From Diphasiastrum complanatum (taxonomy: Eukaryota; Streptophyta; Lycopodiopsida; Lycopodiales; Lycopodiaceae), in assembly GCA_029204225.1 (NCBI GenBank), contig CM055095.1:40664141-40728140 (forward strand): a DNA stretch of 64,000 nt. Reading direction: 5' to 3'. Shown here in pieces: positions 1 through 10,722 of this stretch (position 1 is its first letter; each line of letters begins with the position of its first letter). The notes under the pieces are model-generated. The model saw nothing but the letters and a program-made list of their open reading frames with translations, searched no databases and was not told the origin of the DNA. The translations under genes and the position numbers were made by a program.

Positions 1-465
1 CAGATCCAACAATTAGCAAAACACAATAAAAGCATGAGAGATGGAGGAAAAGTGATAGAGAGCAAGGACATTCATAAATCCATTTCACAAGAGATCCAAT
101 CTACTTTATTGAAATGAAGATATGAACATGTGTAGCAAACTCGAGTTGGTCCCTTTTCATATTAGAGAGGAGGACCCTGGCCTCTGAATCTTATTGGTCC
201 ATTTTTGCCTCCCTAACTATTCATTTTTAAAAAAGAGCGGGAACCCATTCAAATTGGAGGGAAACCCAACTTTATTCACTAACTTGACATTTAGGCCCTG
301 CGACATTAAAAGTCCTGCAAAAAGGCCTAAATTTCTTTTATTAACTTTCTAATTATTCAAATCTCTATGTGATCATCGGGTTGGACTTACACACACAGGG
401 TGCCAAATCCCTCTCACTTATTAACTAGGGTTAGGTTTGCCTTGGGATCTGCAAACCCTCCAACA
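1..465 (-). repeat. Partial LTR, second copy of the LTR at 37680-38355
   Basis: This stretch matches 37891-38355 almost base for base in the same orientation and ends in the same CTCCAACA. Read on the minus strand it starts TGTTGGAGGG, a normal LTR start. The window edge cuts off its other end. It joins copia gag sequence at 466, so it lies where the gag should continue into protease. It is either an LTR brought there by deletion or a separate insertion. No coding potential is seen. Confidence 0.7.
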
Positions 466-1343
466 ATGCGCTTTGATCTTGGACCATGAATGAGTCTTCG
501 TTCACTTTGTCCTGGGAAGATGATGAGACTGTGTTTGCTTGTTGATCAGGTTGCTTGGCTGCGTTCTTCGCTTGGAGAATTTGGCAATCCTTGATCTCAT
601 GGTTATTGCGCTTGCAATACCTGCAAAATATCTTCTTCTTCGACTGTGGATCTGATGATTGTGCTTGACTTTGAGTTGGCTTTTAATTCGTTGCAGCCTT
701 CTTGGAGCTTTTCTGCTTCTGTTGCTTAGAGCCTTTGTTGACATATAGAGCCTGAGAGGAGGAAGTAGACGAAGTGTCTTGACTTGAGTCTATTGTCTTC
801 TTGCAGCAACATAGTGATAACTCTAGTAAGAGTTAAATCTGAGTGTGTCGATATGATCATCACCCAGTTCTCATATGTAGAGGGCAAGCTTGAAAGCAAT
901 GTCATAATTGCGTCTTGATCGTCTATGACTGATCCGACGACGACCATCTATTGCAAGAGATTCTTAAACTGGTTAATGTGACTCTGAAGAGAATCACCAA
1001 TAGACATCTTGAAGGGGAAGAATTTCCTTTGTAGATGTAGCTTAGTAGTTACGTCCCTCACGTCATATAGTGAGTTCAGGATGTCCCAAACGTCTCTTGA
1101 CGTTTTAGCTTCAGCTATGTGTCCAATATGTGTATATGATATATTGAGGATAATAAGCGCAAAAGCTTCACCATCCTTCGATTTCCACTTTGAGTTGTCG
1201 TCTTCAGGTTTTATTTTTGTACCTGTAACAACATCCCATAACTCGTTGGCGATTAGCAAGGTCTTCATCTTAAATTTTCACAAATGATAATTGGATCCAT
1301 TCAGCTTGTCTGCAATGAGACCAACTTTACTTTGAGAATCCAT
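466..1343 (-). pseudogene. Copia family B gag, decayed
   Basis: On the minus strand the start codon at 1343 opens a typical Ty1/copia gag: an N-terminal segment ending in a Leu just before the Trp position of the usual xLWK box, the central DVWDILNSLYDV-type helix near 1110, a second piece at 726-947 and a CCHC zinc knuckle (CRYCKRNNHEIKDC) near 620-580. The codon after the Leu is TGA where sister copies have TGG, and several frameshifts separate the pieces. Gag would form the nucleocapsid of the retrotransposon particle. The closest sisters in the window are 19792-20185 and 59305-60096. It is non-functional. Confidence 0.8.
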
Positions 1344-1579
1344 CTGGAACTTAGTCTGTCGATTGTATCGATGATGCTAAGATGTAGTAATGCCAACAAC
1401 TAGAAATCAATTTTCTGATACTGAAAAGATAAAAGAAACTGAAGAATATGATATCAATTTGATATCACAAAAGATATCAAGTATTAGAGCTTTCACTATG
1501 ATATCGAAATAGTATTCGGTCGTGAAGAAGATTCAACACTTTGATATCATGTAGGTATACTATGATACCATGATATAAT

Positions 1580-1591
1580 GCTCTGATACCA
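1580..1591 (-). other. Copia primer-binding site
   Basis: The reverse complement reads TGGTATCAGAGC, the usual plant copia primer site complementary to the 3' end of initiator tRNA-Met. It touches the LTR end at 1592 and precedes gag by about 240 bp of leader. This fixes the orientation (minus) and the LTR boundary. Confidence 0.85.
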
Positions 1592-2789
1592 TGTCAGGAA
1601 TATGATAGATAATAGTAGCGAAAACTTCCTATTTCAAGTGCATGACTACGCCTATAAAAAATTGAACAAATCAGTAGTGATGGAATTACGTTCAATCTTT
1701 AGCAAGTGACTTTGAAATTGCTAGATACTAAGTGATTATGTAGCCAAACTTGAAGTATTGAATTCTCAAACAATTTCTATCAGTTACAAAAAGCAATACA
1801 GAGATGCATGCATTCTGCATATACTTAATGCAATAAGAAGATAATATTGATTCAGAAAAATAAAATCAGATGCTAATGAGTGCAAGACAATAGGATAGAA
1901 ACCGCGCACTCTAAGCTATCTCTGAGTAACTGAGAATAAGTCTGATAATAAGCAGCTATGTTGATAAGCAATAGCACAATAGCAACTCTAAAGTAGATCT
2001 CTATAGGACTGTCTAGAATGCTCAAGAGAGTTCAAGCTTGAAAGCTTGATAGAGAGCTAACTACAATACTTGCTGATTGATTAACTTCTTGACTTGAACT
2101 TGAAAACTGTATGAATATGGACAACTATTTATACTAAGCAATTAGGTCGTCAATTGTGATTGCCAGTTGGCTGGTGTCCGCTGACATTCATCGGGTTCCT
2201 TGTCATTGATTGTTGATAAGCGGTGGAAATTGGTCGTAAATAGTCTATTTGCATAAATGAACCAAACTGTCACTTCTGCAAAAATGAACCAAAACAGCCA
2301 AAGGCGAAGGTGTCACAAAAGGCGACAATATCGGCATTTTGTGAAAAAACCTGATATACCTAGCAACAACTCCTACTTTAATCTACAGGACATTGGTAAA
2401 CATCACTGTAGTGTCCTTAAAACTCATTTAGAATTGCCCCACACATTGCCAAAGTCATTTTCTTAACATTTGAGCACTTTTGAGAAAGCGAAAAATGCGA
2501 CTCTGCATATTTGCTCGCAAATCCTAACAAGCAAAAAATGCAAAAAAGGCGACATTGCATTTTTCCACGAGATTCCTGACAGGTGATGGTTTCACAAAAA
2601 ATGCGAAAAAGACGAAGTGAGAGAAAATGTGACACTATTGTCAAACTCCGTGTATTTCTGCAGACTATGTAAAAACACTTGTAAAACTGCAGACTATGTA
2701 AAGACACGGGAAAATCCGCAGAACTGGATAAACAATGGATGAAGATTAACACCGATTAGTCGATTAGTAAGAAGGAGAATAATCCAACA
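1592..2789 (-). repeat. 5' LTR of copia family B (1.2 kb)
   Basis: The boundaries are TGTTGGATTATTC at 2789 and TTCCTGACA next to the primer-binding site at 1591, so TG...CA ends in minus orientation. The first 140 bp match the LTR starts at 7002 and 58531. The LTR contains the hairpin-rich block at about 2260-2640 (repeats of GCGAAAAATGCGAC type). It would carry the promoter and terminator of the element; the partner 3' LTR is not in the window. Confidence 0.8.
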
Positions 2790-4009
2790 ATTTAAAGGGC
2801 TTAAACTTAGCCTCAAATAATTAGATCTCATGACACTCAGCCAAATCTAATTGATGGCAGCAAACATATTTTGATGCTTTTCCTAGAACTAGCACTAAAA
2901 AACTCATCAAGATGACATAGAATGCAATTTTTTGGATCTTGTGAATAATGAAGATTAAATGCTTGTACAGAGGTGCCCACATGTGTAGGAAGTTTAGCTA
3001 CTGACCCTCACCAAGTTTGGATCCCAAATCTTCAACCTAAGACTTGATTTGAAAACAAGATCTTGATCTAGAAAAGCAACATTGGATCCCACAATCAAGA
3101 GCAATCAAAACTATTGATCAAACATGGACTTATGACCCCACACGTGCGTGGTATGGCCTCCAATACAACCTATTATTAGAGATTAAGTGTAATCAAATTT
3201 AGATACCAAAGCATTCACAAAAATTCAAGACAAATGTGTAGAAATGTCAAGATTGCCAATTTGCTCCAAAAATTCTATCTCCTCCATGATGGATTGTGTG
3301 TACAATAGGGCTCTTCTCCTCTCAAGTTAGGTGAAAATCCAGCATGCAATAAGGAAGATGATTGATGTTTAGGGGTTGAATATTAAAGGAGTTCAGATTG
3401 ATGGGGGTGCAAGAGTAAACATTATTAAGACATGTTTAATAAAAATGAGACTTGTGCAAGTCTCATTTTTATTCTAGTCCTTCGAAAAACATTAAGTATA
3501 GATAGTTTTATACTAGTTTTTAGTTTACAAATGCATGCAAAACTGGTGCATTATTGTGTGTGTGTGTGTGTGTGTCTCCAAATAAATTTTTATGAAAGAA
3601 TTGTTTTCTTGTATCGCTTATTGTGGTCTTGAGAAGTTTGTTTTTTCTTACTCCATTTATTGTTAAAAAATAAATCATAAATTTTATGACAATTTTTTAT
3701 CCATGTATAAAATGTTTGTTTTCGAGATTACTCTCGAAATATAATTCAAGTTTAATGAAAATAATAATACAAAATTCTTATCTCTAAATAGCAAATAACG
3801 TAATTGATAGAATTTTTTTTCATGGAGGATTGATTGTGTAAATCCTTGAAATAACATAGATTTGACTCATGTATTAAAAGAACATATCCACAACACTTTG
3901 CATGTAAAAATTGGAATTTTTATTTTAAAACTATAATATTGTACATTGCACAAAACACAAATCATTTGTGAAGCTCATATGAATAAGATATCAAATTTGA
4001 AATAGCTGG
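2790..4009. other. Non-coding stretch with (GT)10
   Basis: No open frame with recognisable similarity is present. A (GT)10 tract lies at about 3555-3575. The rest is AT-rich and probably decayed repeat, but I cannot assign it to a family. Confidence 0.5.
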
Positions 4010-4535
<526 letters not shown>

Positions 4536-5373
4536 TGGGCCTTGACAACTTCTAGCTCAAGATTGATGAAACTTTTTCACTTAGATGGATCAAAATGCAT
4601 GGTAACCTTAGGTAGGCTCTGATACCATGTTGAATTTCACACGTGTGGATTGTCCACTACATGTACTTGTGATCTCCCAAGGTGTGTAGATGCACCAAGA
4701 TCAAGACTAGATTGAGATTCAAGATCTATCTTTGATTCTATGGCAAAAACACACTACTACATGCATTCAATCACTTCCAACTCTCATTCACACGTGTGGG
4801 AAATATTCAAAAAATAATCTAAGTAAAAACAAGCTGCTCTCCTCGAGTAGAGAGAGAAAAAACATCATGAGCTCTTGGGTAGAGAGAGAAAGCTAGAAAT
4901 TCAATAACTCACAAAATCCATGAAATCACCAAATCAATTAGATCCAAAATGAGGAGTACAATGATACTAGTAGATCCACGAGCTACCACTATGCTTACCT
5001 ATGATTGGACCATACTTTGTCACCTCTTGATCCTATTGGACCATTGATCCATGCACCTCTTAATTCTATTGGACTATATTCAAGCACACCTCAATTTCCT
5101 ATTGGACCTCACAAGGTTCCACCTCTAAATCCTATTGGACCTCTTGGAATTCATCAAACAAAAGCTTTACACTTGTCTACACTCTAATTGGCACGTGTTT
5201 AGCCTCTTACTCTATTTTGGTTCAATAGTGGCATTACAAGTGAAAATGCATAATTTGCCATCTATGCCAAATTTATTCCTATCAACATCCTACACCTAGA
5301 TGCTTGATGTAAAAAACATAAGACCCCTATATCTAACATAGATAATCTTTTTCAATTTTTCACAGACAATGCT
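4536..5373 (-). mobile_element. Copia A LTR flanked by internal sequence on both sides
   Basis: On the minus strand the order is: 3' internal end (5373-5288, matching 34636-34725), full LTR (5287-4628, 660 bp, TGTTGA...TTCAACA), primer-binding site (4627-4616, TGGTATCAGAGC), then about 80 bp of 5' leader to 4536. The LTR matches 34726-35387 with few differences. A lone LTR or a normal terminal LTR would not have both the 3' tail and the 5' leader attached. This is the junction expected of tandem elements or of an integrated one-LTR circle. The repeated ATTGGACC phrases inside the LTR make a spurious 60-codon frame. Confidence 0.8.
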
Positions 5374-5830
5374 ATCTTCCTTTTTCGCATTTTTGCGAAA
5401 AATGAGACATTGTCCCTAAAATGGCTTGGAAAGGTCTAGACCCTTAGAAAAAGGGACACTTACCCTTAGAAAAGCGACGTTTTAGAACAAATTTTTATCT
5501 TAAAGTCGGCTTTTTTGCCCTTCAACTTTTTTGCCCTTCGAGAAAAGCGACACCTGCCCTTAGAAAAAGGGACATTGTCCTACTGTAGCATTTCTCGCCT
5601 CCTTAGAAAAAGGGGCACTGCCCTTAGAAAATATTTTTGCCATACTGTCGCATTTTTTTCCTTTCGGGAAAAAGCGATACTGTCTTTAAAATGCCTTAAA
5701 ATCATTTTCAGACCTACCTTCGCGTTTTTCTCCTCATTATCCTTTTTCGGGAAAAAGGAAAGGTGCCCTTGAAAAGCAAAGGTGTCTACAAAAACAAAAG
5801 GTGACACTCCCCTAAGAACTTAAAAGAGTC
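5374..5830. repeat. Array of short hairpins
   Basis: The stretch contains repeated phrases of the form CCCTTAGAAAAAGGG (near 5449, 5554 and 5602, partly diverged), and TTTTTCGCA-TTTT-TGCGAAAAA at 5382-5403, each able to fold on itself. The same GCGAAAAATGCGACA vocabulary recurs inside the LTR at 2260-2640. Two short opposing frames cover it, but both follow the repeats and are not believed. Confidence 0.6.
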
Positions 5831-6440
5831 TTCAAACAAAAGCGAAGGCCTGCAGCGTGACGGCACAAGCGCAGTAGGCAGAAGATGGATGATTCACAGA
5901 GGACAACAATAGAAAACTGGAATCAGTTTCGATTAAGGCTAATGCATTTCTTTTGATTAGATCTTCTAACTTAATCAGTCCCCTGGATTGATCACATAAA
6001 GAGATCAACGAAGGATGCAGAACATGCAGAAGACACACACAATCACGGACAGAATATAGACAGACAGTCTGAGATAGCTCTGGAGTGAGTTTACAGATTA
6101 GCAGTAGCTAGTCATACTATTTGCGAGAAGAGAACATCTCTCTCGCGTCACCGCGCTGATATGAAACAATACTCAAGATTTGTATTGTAAATTCAGTTCA
6201 GATATAGAAGCCATTTTCTCAATGTTCTGTTCAATGATGTGTATGATCTGTAATACTTGAATGCATGCTATCAGTAGATAAATTTCTGTTGTTGTTTTAT
6301 TCAACATTATCTGATGCTTACAAGTTTGAATTTTACAACAGATCTACAGTAGCAAATATGAGGCCTAGAAGAGAATTAGACCGCAGTGAGAAGCGGTAGC
6401 TACTCCTGCTAAGTCGGCTCTATTCAGCCTTTCATTCCGC
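5831..6440. other. Non-coding stretch before RNase H fragment
   Basis: No gene is recognised. The segment ends its distinct part with TTTTACAACA at 6340, compatible with an LTR end, but no primer-binding site follows. It is probably a remnant of an LTR whose start lies in the hairpin array. Confidence 0.35.
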
Positions 6441-6454
6441 ATCAGTGATCTCTG

Positions 6455-6994
6455 AACATGATTGCCATCACTAGGCATTCGGGTTGGAGAACTGCGGACG
6501 GACTCAGTTTCCATCATTACACAAATGCATGTTGGGCAGGAGATGTAGACACTCGTAAATCCACTTTCGGATTTACATTCTTCCTCAACAATGGTCCAAT
6601 TTCTTGGAACAGTCACAAGCAATCTTCGATAGCTCTATCTTTCATTGAATCGGAGTATATCGCAGCCTCTCAAGCTACAAAGGAAGCAATTTGGTTGAGG
6701 AACTTACTCTCAGATATCGGTCTGAATCAATATGCTCCGACGACATTATTTTGTGGTAATCAAAGTGCCATTGCTTTATCAACCAACCTTAAATTTCATT
6801 CTAGGAGTAAGCACATTGAATTGAAGTATCATTTCGTCAGAAGCAAAGTTCTCAACGAAGAGGTCAGATTGCAGTACTATAGAACACAAGATATGACATC
6901 AAATATTTTTACCAAAGCATTAAGTTTGGATACACACAGAAGATTTTGTGTAGAACTAAGTTTAAAGGTCAAGGCATTCAAGGATTCATATTAA
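6455..6994 (+). pseudogene. Copia RNase H domain (3' end of pol)
   Basis: The 178-codon frame carries the copia RNase H signature: a Tyr-Thr-Asn-Ala-Cys-Trp-Ala-Gly box (usually TDADWAG; the metal-binding Asp residues are Asn and Cys here), SFIESEYIAASQATKEAIWLRNLL, CGNQSAIALS, and HSRSKHIELKYHFVR. It stops at 6994 directly before a polypurine tract. The upstream pol is missing. The changed acidic box suggests a dead enzyme. Confidence 0.85.
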
Positions 6995-7137
6995 GGGGGA
7001 GTGTTAATTTATTCTGCTTCTTACTAATCGACTAATCGATTTTAATCTTCATCCATTGTTTATTCAGTTCTGCGGATTTTCCCATGTCTTTACACAGTCT
7101 GAAGTTTTACAAGTGTTTTTACACAGTCTGCAGAAAT
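6992..7137 (+). repeat. Polypurine tract and start of copia B 3' LTR
   Basis: TTAAGGGGGAG at 6991-7001 is a standard plus-strand primer tract, followed at 7002 by TGTTAATTTATTC. The next 130 bp match the LTR starts at 2789 (minus) and 58531 (plus). The LTR is cut at about 7137, where copia A-type LTR-end sequence takes over. Confidence 0.75.
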
Positions 7138-7139
7138 AG

Positions 7140-7987
7140 ATCAAAGTGCATTAGCTTGACTTAGGAGATCATTCACACACATTAGGGCATTTCCACATGT
7201 GTGAAATTTCACATGGTATCAGAGCCTACCTAAGTGTTTGATGCTTGTTTCATCCAAAGTTTCAAAAACTTCATGAAAATCAAAATCTAGAGAGCCATGC
7301 TATCTCAAGCAAATTTGGATCAAAAGGGTCCATCATAAGGATTGAATCATTTCTGATATTGTACGAATTTTCCTGCTCATACATGTGTGAAGGACATCCC
7401 AATTCAATTTGGTGGTTCTCTTCCATGTTTGATCCAAATCTAGAGCTTGATAGCTAGTTTCAAAGCTGTTTGAGTCTAGTTTCTGTAGCAATTGACTTCA
7501 TGGTGATTGGATCTCCCAATAAAAAGTTAGAGTCAATTGAATCAAGGTGGGTAGGGCACCCAACCTGGTTGGACACTTTTATTTTTGACTCTATCATGCT
7601 TGTTTGATAAAAATCTCAATTCTAGGCTTGCCAATCACATTTTCATGAGATCTAGTCAACATTTTGAGGCCTACGCTTGCCAATTCTAGGCTTGCCAATC
7701 ACATTTTCTTGGGATCTCGTCAACATTTTGAGGTCATAGCCACTTTCTTTCATACAATTGCCTTGTATTTGAGTGATTTGTGGATTCTTGTAGTGTTTCA
7801 CACGTGCCAAAGATAGCTTGACCCAAACTTAGCCCATACTTCATCAGTTGATGTGAGATTAATCTAGATCAAGAGAGATTGGAAAAGCTAGTGAGGTCCA
7901 TCTCACACTTTGTTGCAAGATCTTGCATAGGAGTTGGTAGTACACCATTATTGGATCTTATAGAGAGAGAGAGAGAGCACTGAGAGA
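7140..7987 (+). mobile_element. Copia A-like LTR end, primer site and leader
   Basis: An LTR tail ending GTGAAATTTCACA (7213) is followed by the primer-binding site TGGTATCAGAGC at 7214-7225 and about 760 bp of leader that aligns with 29990-30600. The leader has a tandem duplication of about 63 bp (7619-7681 and 7682-7735). At about 7975 a short GA tract marks the joint with a family B-type gag remnant. Confidence 0.65.
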
Positions 7988-9950
7988 TGGCAAAGCATTT
8001 GCCACGATCACCCTCAATATCAAGGATACTTAGATCAACCACATACGTGCTGCTCAGACTGCTATGGATGCATGGGACATCCTAGCAACCCTCTACAATA
8101 TCGGGGATGTAACTTCCAAGTTACACATGTGAAAAAACAGTCAGAGTTAAATTCCAAAGAGGTGAAGTCAAGTTGTTATTTAATGTTCTCCACGTTCCAA
8201 ATCTGACCAAGAATCTGCTCTCAATAAAAATCACCGATTCAGGTTGGAGGGTCGAATTCGATACAGATGGCTGCACAATTCTTGACAAATTCTGGAAGGT
8301 TCTAGTGTTCGAAAGAAAAAGTGGCTATCTCTACAAACTCAGCCACTGCTACTCTTCTAACAATCAAGCGAATCAACTGATATGTTGGTCTAGTACAAGA
8401 TCTACCTTATGTCAACAAGCCAACTTCTCCATGCAAAAGCTGTATTGTCAACAAGCATGCTAGAAGTCCTTTCAGTTCTGACTGGGTTCATACTTCCAAA
8501 GGCTTGCTTGGCCTTGTACATAGCGACATTTGTGGCCTGATGTAGACTGCTTCCACAGGGGGAGCTCTCTATTTCCTAACCTTCATCGACGACTTCTCTC
8601 AAAGGATTGCTACTCACTTTATGAAGAACAAATCCGAAGTGTTCAAGTTCTTCAAGCAGTTCAAGGCATCTGCAGAAAACCAGACCTAGAGCAAGATCAA
8701 GGTTCTATGCACAAATGGAGGGGGAGAGTACATCTCCACAGAATTCAAGGAGTTTTGCAAGGCCAACGAGATACATCAGCAATTCACAACCAGCCACTCA
8801 CCTCAGTCCAATGGTGTAGTAGAAAGGAAGAATCGGACACTCATCGAAAGTGCCAAGAGCATGATGGCTCATGCCTCTCTTCCAAAGAATTTCTGGACAG
8901 AAGCTATTACTATAGCTACCTACTTGCAGAATTGATCCATCACCAAGGCCCTGAATGGCAAGACATCTTATGAGGTGTGGACAGGATCAAAACCATCACT
9001 CAAGCATATTCAAGTGTTTAGATGCATTGCCTACACTCAGATCCTTGCTGATCTAAGAAAGAAACTGGACGACACTAGCAGGAAGTCGATTTTCATCGGC
9101 TATTCCACAGACGACAGAGCATACAAGCTCTACAATCTGGATACCCAGAAGGCATTCACCAGTAGAGATGTCATTTTTGTGGAAGACCAGTTCATTGATC
9201 ACGAGGAAAAAGTTGTGAAAAATTTTGATCCAGGGATTCAACTATAGAAAAGAGACACTGACTCCGACAATGAGTCAGAACCTCAACGAGTTAACACACA
9301 TCAGAGGACCGAAACTCAACCCAGAAGGTCAAACAAGTCCAGATAGCCTCCATCCAGATTTATGGATGATTCGGCCTGCTACTTCGTGTAGGAACCAACA
9401 ACTATTATTGAGGCAATGTCTACTCCTGATGTTGACCAGTGGAAGGCAACGATTGGCACCGAATTTGATTCGTTGATAAAGAATCAAACATGGATAGTAC
9501 CAAAGCTGACAGAGGACCTAAAACCAATTCCATGGAAAAGGACATTCAAAGTGAAGTATGATGCTGAAGGAAGGCTAAATCGCTACAAGGCCAGGCTAGT
9601 CGCCAAAGGCTACTCCCAGATTTTAGATCTGGACTATTCAAAAACCTTTAGCCCAGTTGTTAAACATGCTTCCATCCACCTACTTCTCTCCTTTGCAGTC
9701 GCAGCAGATCTTGAATTCCACCAGATGGATGTCCCGGCCGCTTTCCTCAATGGAACCATCAAAGAGAAAATCTATATGTCGCAGCCAGAGGGATACGAAC
9801 TCAAGGGCATGCAACATCACCTTGTATGCAAAATCCACAAGGCTCTCTATGGGCTAAAATAGTCACCCAGAGCCTGGTTCCAGAAAATCAACACATTTTT
9901 GATTGAGAATGGTTTTATCCCAAAATCGACAGACTCGACCTACAATCCTC
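7988..9950 (+). pseudogene. Copia family B-like gag-pol remnant
   Basis: Pieces appear in order: gag helix (DAWDILATLYNIGDV, 8065-8110), the protease-to-integrase joint (LHVPNLTKNLLS, 8173-8463), integrase core 8500-8970 (FIDDFSQR, GGGEYIST, then SPQSNGVVERKNRTLIES; these are in a frame other than the longest open one), the integrase C-terminal part 8975-9247 (GYSTDDRAYKLY, SRDVIFVEDQF) and reverse transcriptase 9416-9942 (KARLVAKGYSQ, FHQMDVPAAFLNG, HKALYGLK followed by an amber stop). Sequence breaks off before the YVDD box. Several stops and frameshifts make it inactive. Confidence 0.85.
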
Positions 9951-10231
9951 CAGAATGTAGTCAGGCACTACTGATCTACGTTTATAAAATTAACGCAGCA
10001 TTCTTTCAACCAGGGTGCAAAATTCAAATGAACAAGAAAAACTCAGACATACAAAATAACAGCATATGCATTTGCATTCGAGATCATATGCAACAAGAAA
10101 ATAGTCTATATTGATTTTTTTTCTCTGATTTCTTCAAGAACTGCATGCAAATCCACGCAGTGCGTTGGCGTGAGAGAAAACGCTTCTCTTACGGATGTAT
10201 GTCTCACTTACTAGCGGACTCTTGAATCTCT

Positions 10232-10717
10232 ATGGATCCTACCAATGACATTGCTTTTACTAACCTTTGTGAAAATTCGTGATCAAGCATTGATGAGACC
10301 TTGTTGGATCTAGATCAAATGTTTGAGAGGGAGTATTTCCGGAGGTTCAGGTCTGAAGATATTCATATCTTTGATGATCAAGAGAAAGGCAAGCAAATGG
10401 AAGCGACTCACTTTGCTCTACTCACACATTTTGGAGAATCTTCTTGTGTAGATGATGCTATGCAAGTGGATAATGGTTCTCATAGTTTTCATACTAGAAA
10501 ATCAAGTAATGGATTTGGAAAACAAAGTTTGTTCAATGACTTTGATGGTCAAGAGGAAGATCAAGAGGTTGGTCTCAAAGGGCTTCAACAACACAAAAGG
10601 AAAGGTGGCAATTTGGAGCTAGTCAAGAGGTGGATGCTGATTTTTCTACATTGGCAGGATTGTTGGTTTGGTCCTTTTGTAACCAAAGATCAAGGACATG
10701 GATTGGATCTTGAATGA
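10232..10717 (+). CDS. Unrecognised acidic ORF, probably decayed
   Basis: A start codon at 10232 opens a frame with one TGA at 10280-10282, after which it stays open for about 145 codons to 10717. The product is acidic and hydrophilic with no motif I recognise, no signal peptide and no membrane segment. It sits just after the copia pol remnant. It may be a coding part of a non-autonomous retroelement. I would not call it a host gene. Confidence 0.25.
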
Positions 10718-10722
10718 TCTGA

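Noticed and set aside
5005-5187. 60-codon Pro-rich ORF, also at 34826-35008
   Set aside because: It lies inside the copia A LTR and reflects repeated ATTGGACC phrases.
8530-8973. 147-codon plus-strand ORF
   Set aside because: It is an out-of-frame shadow of the copia integrase, whose DD and GGGEY boxes are in another frame.
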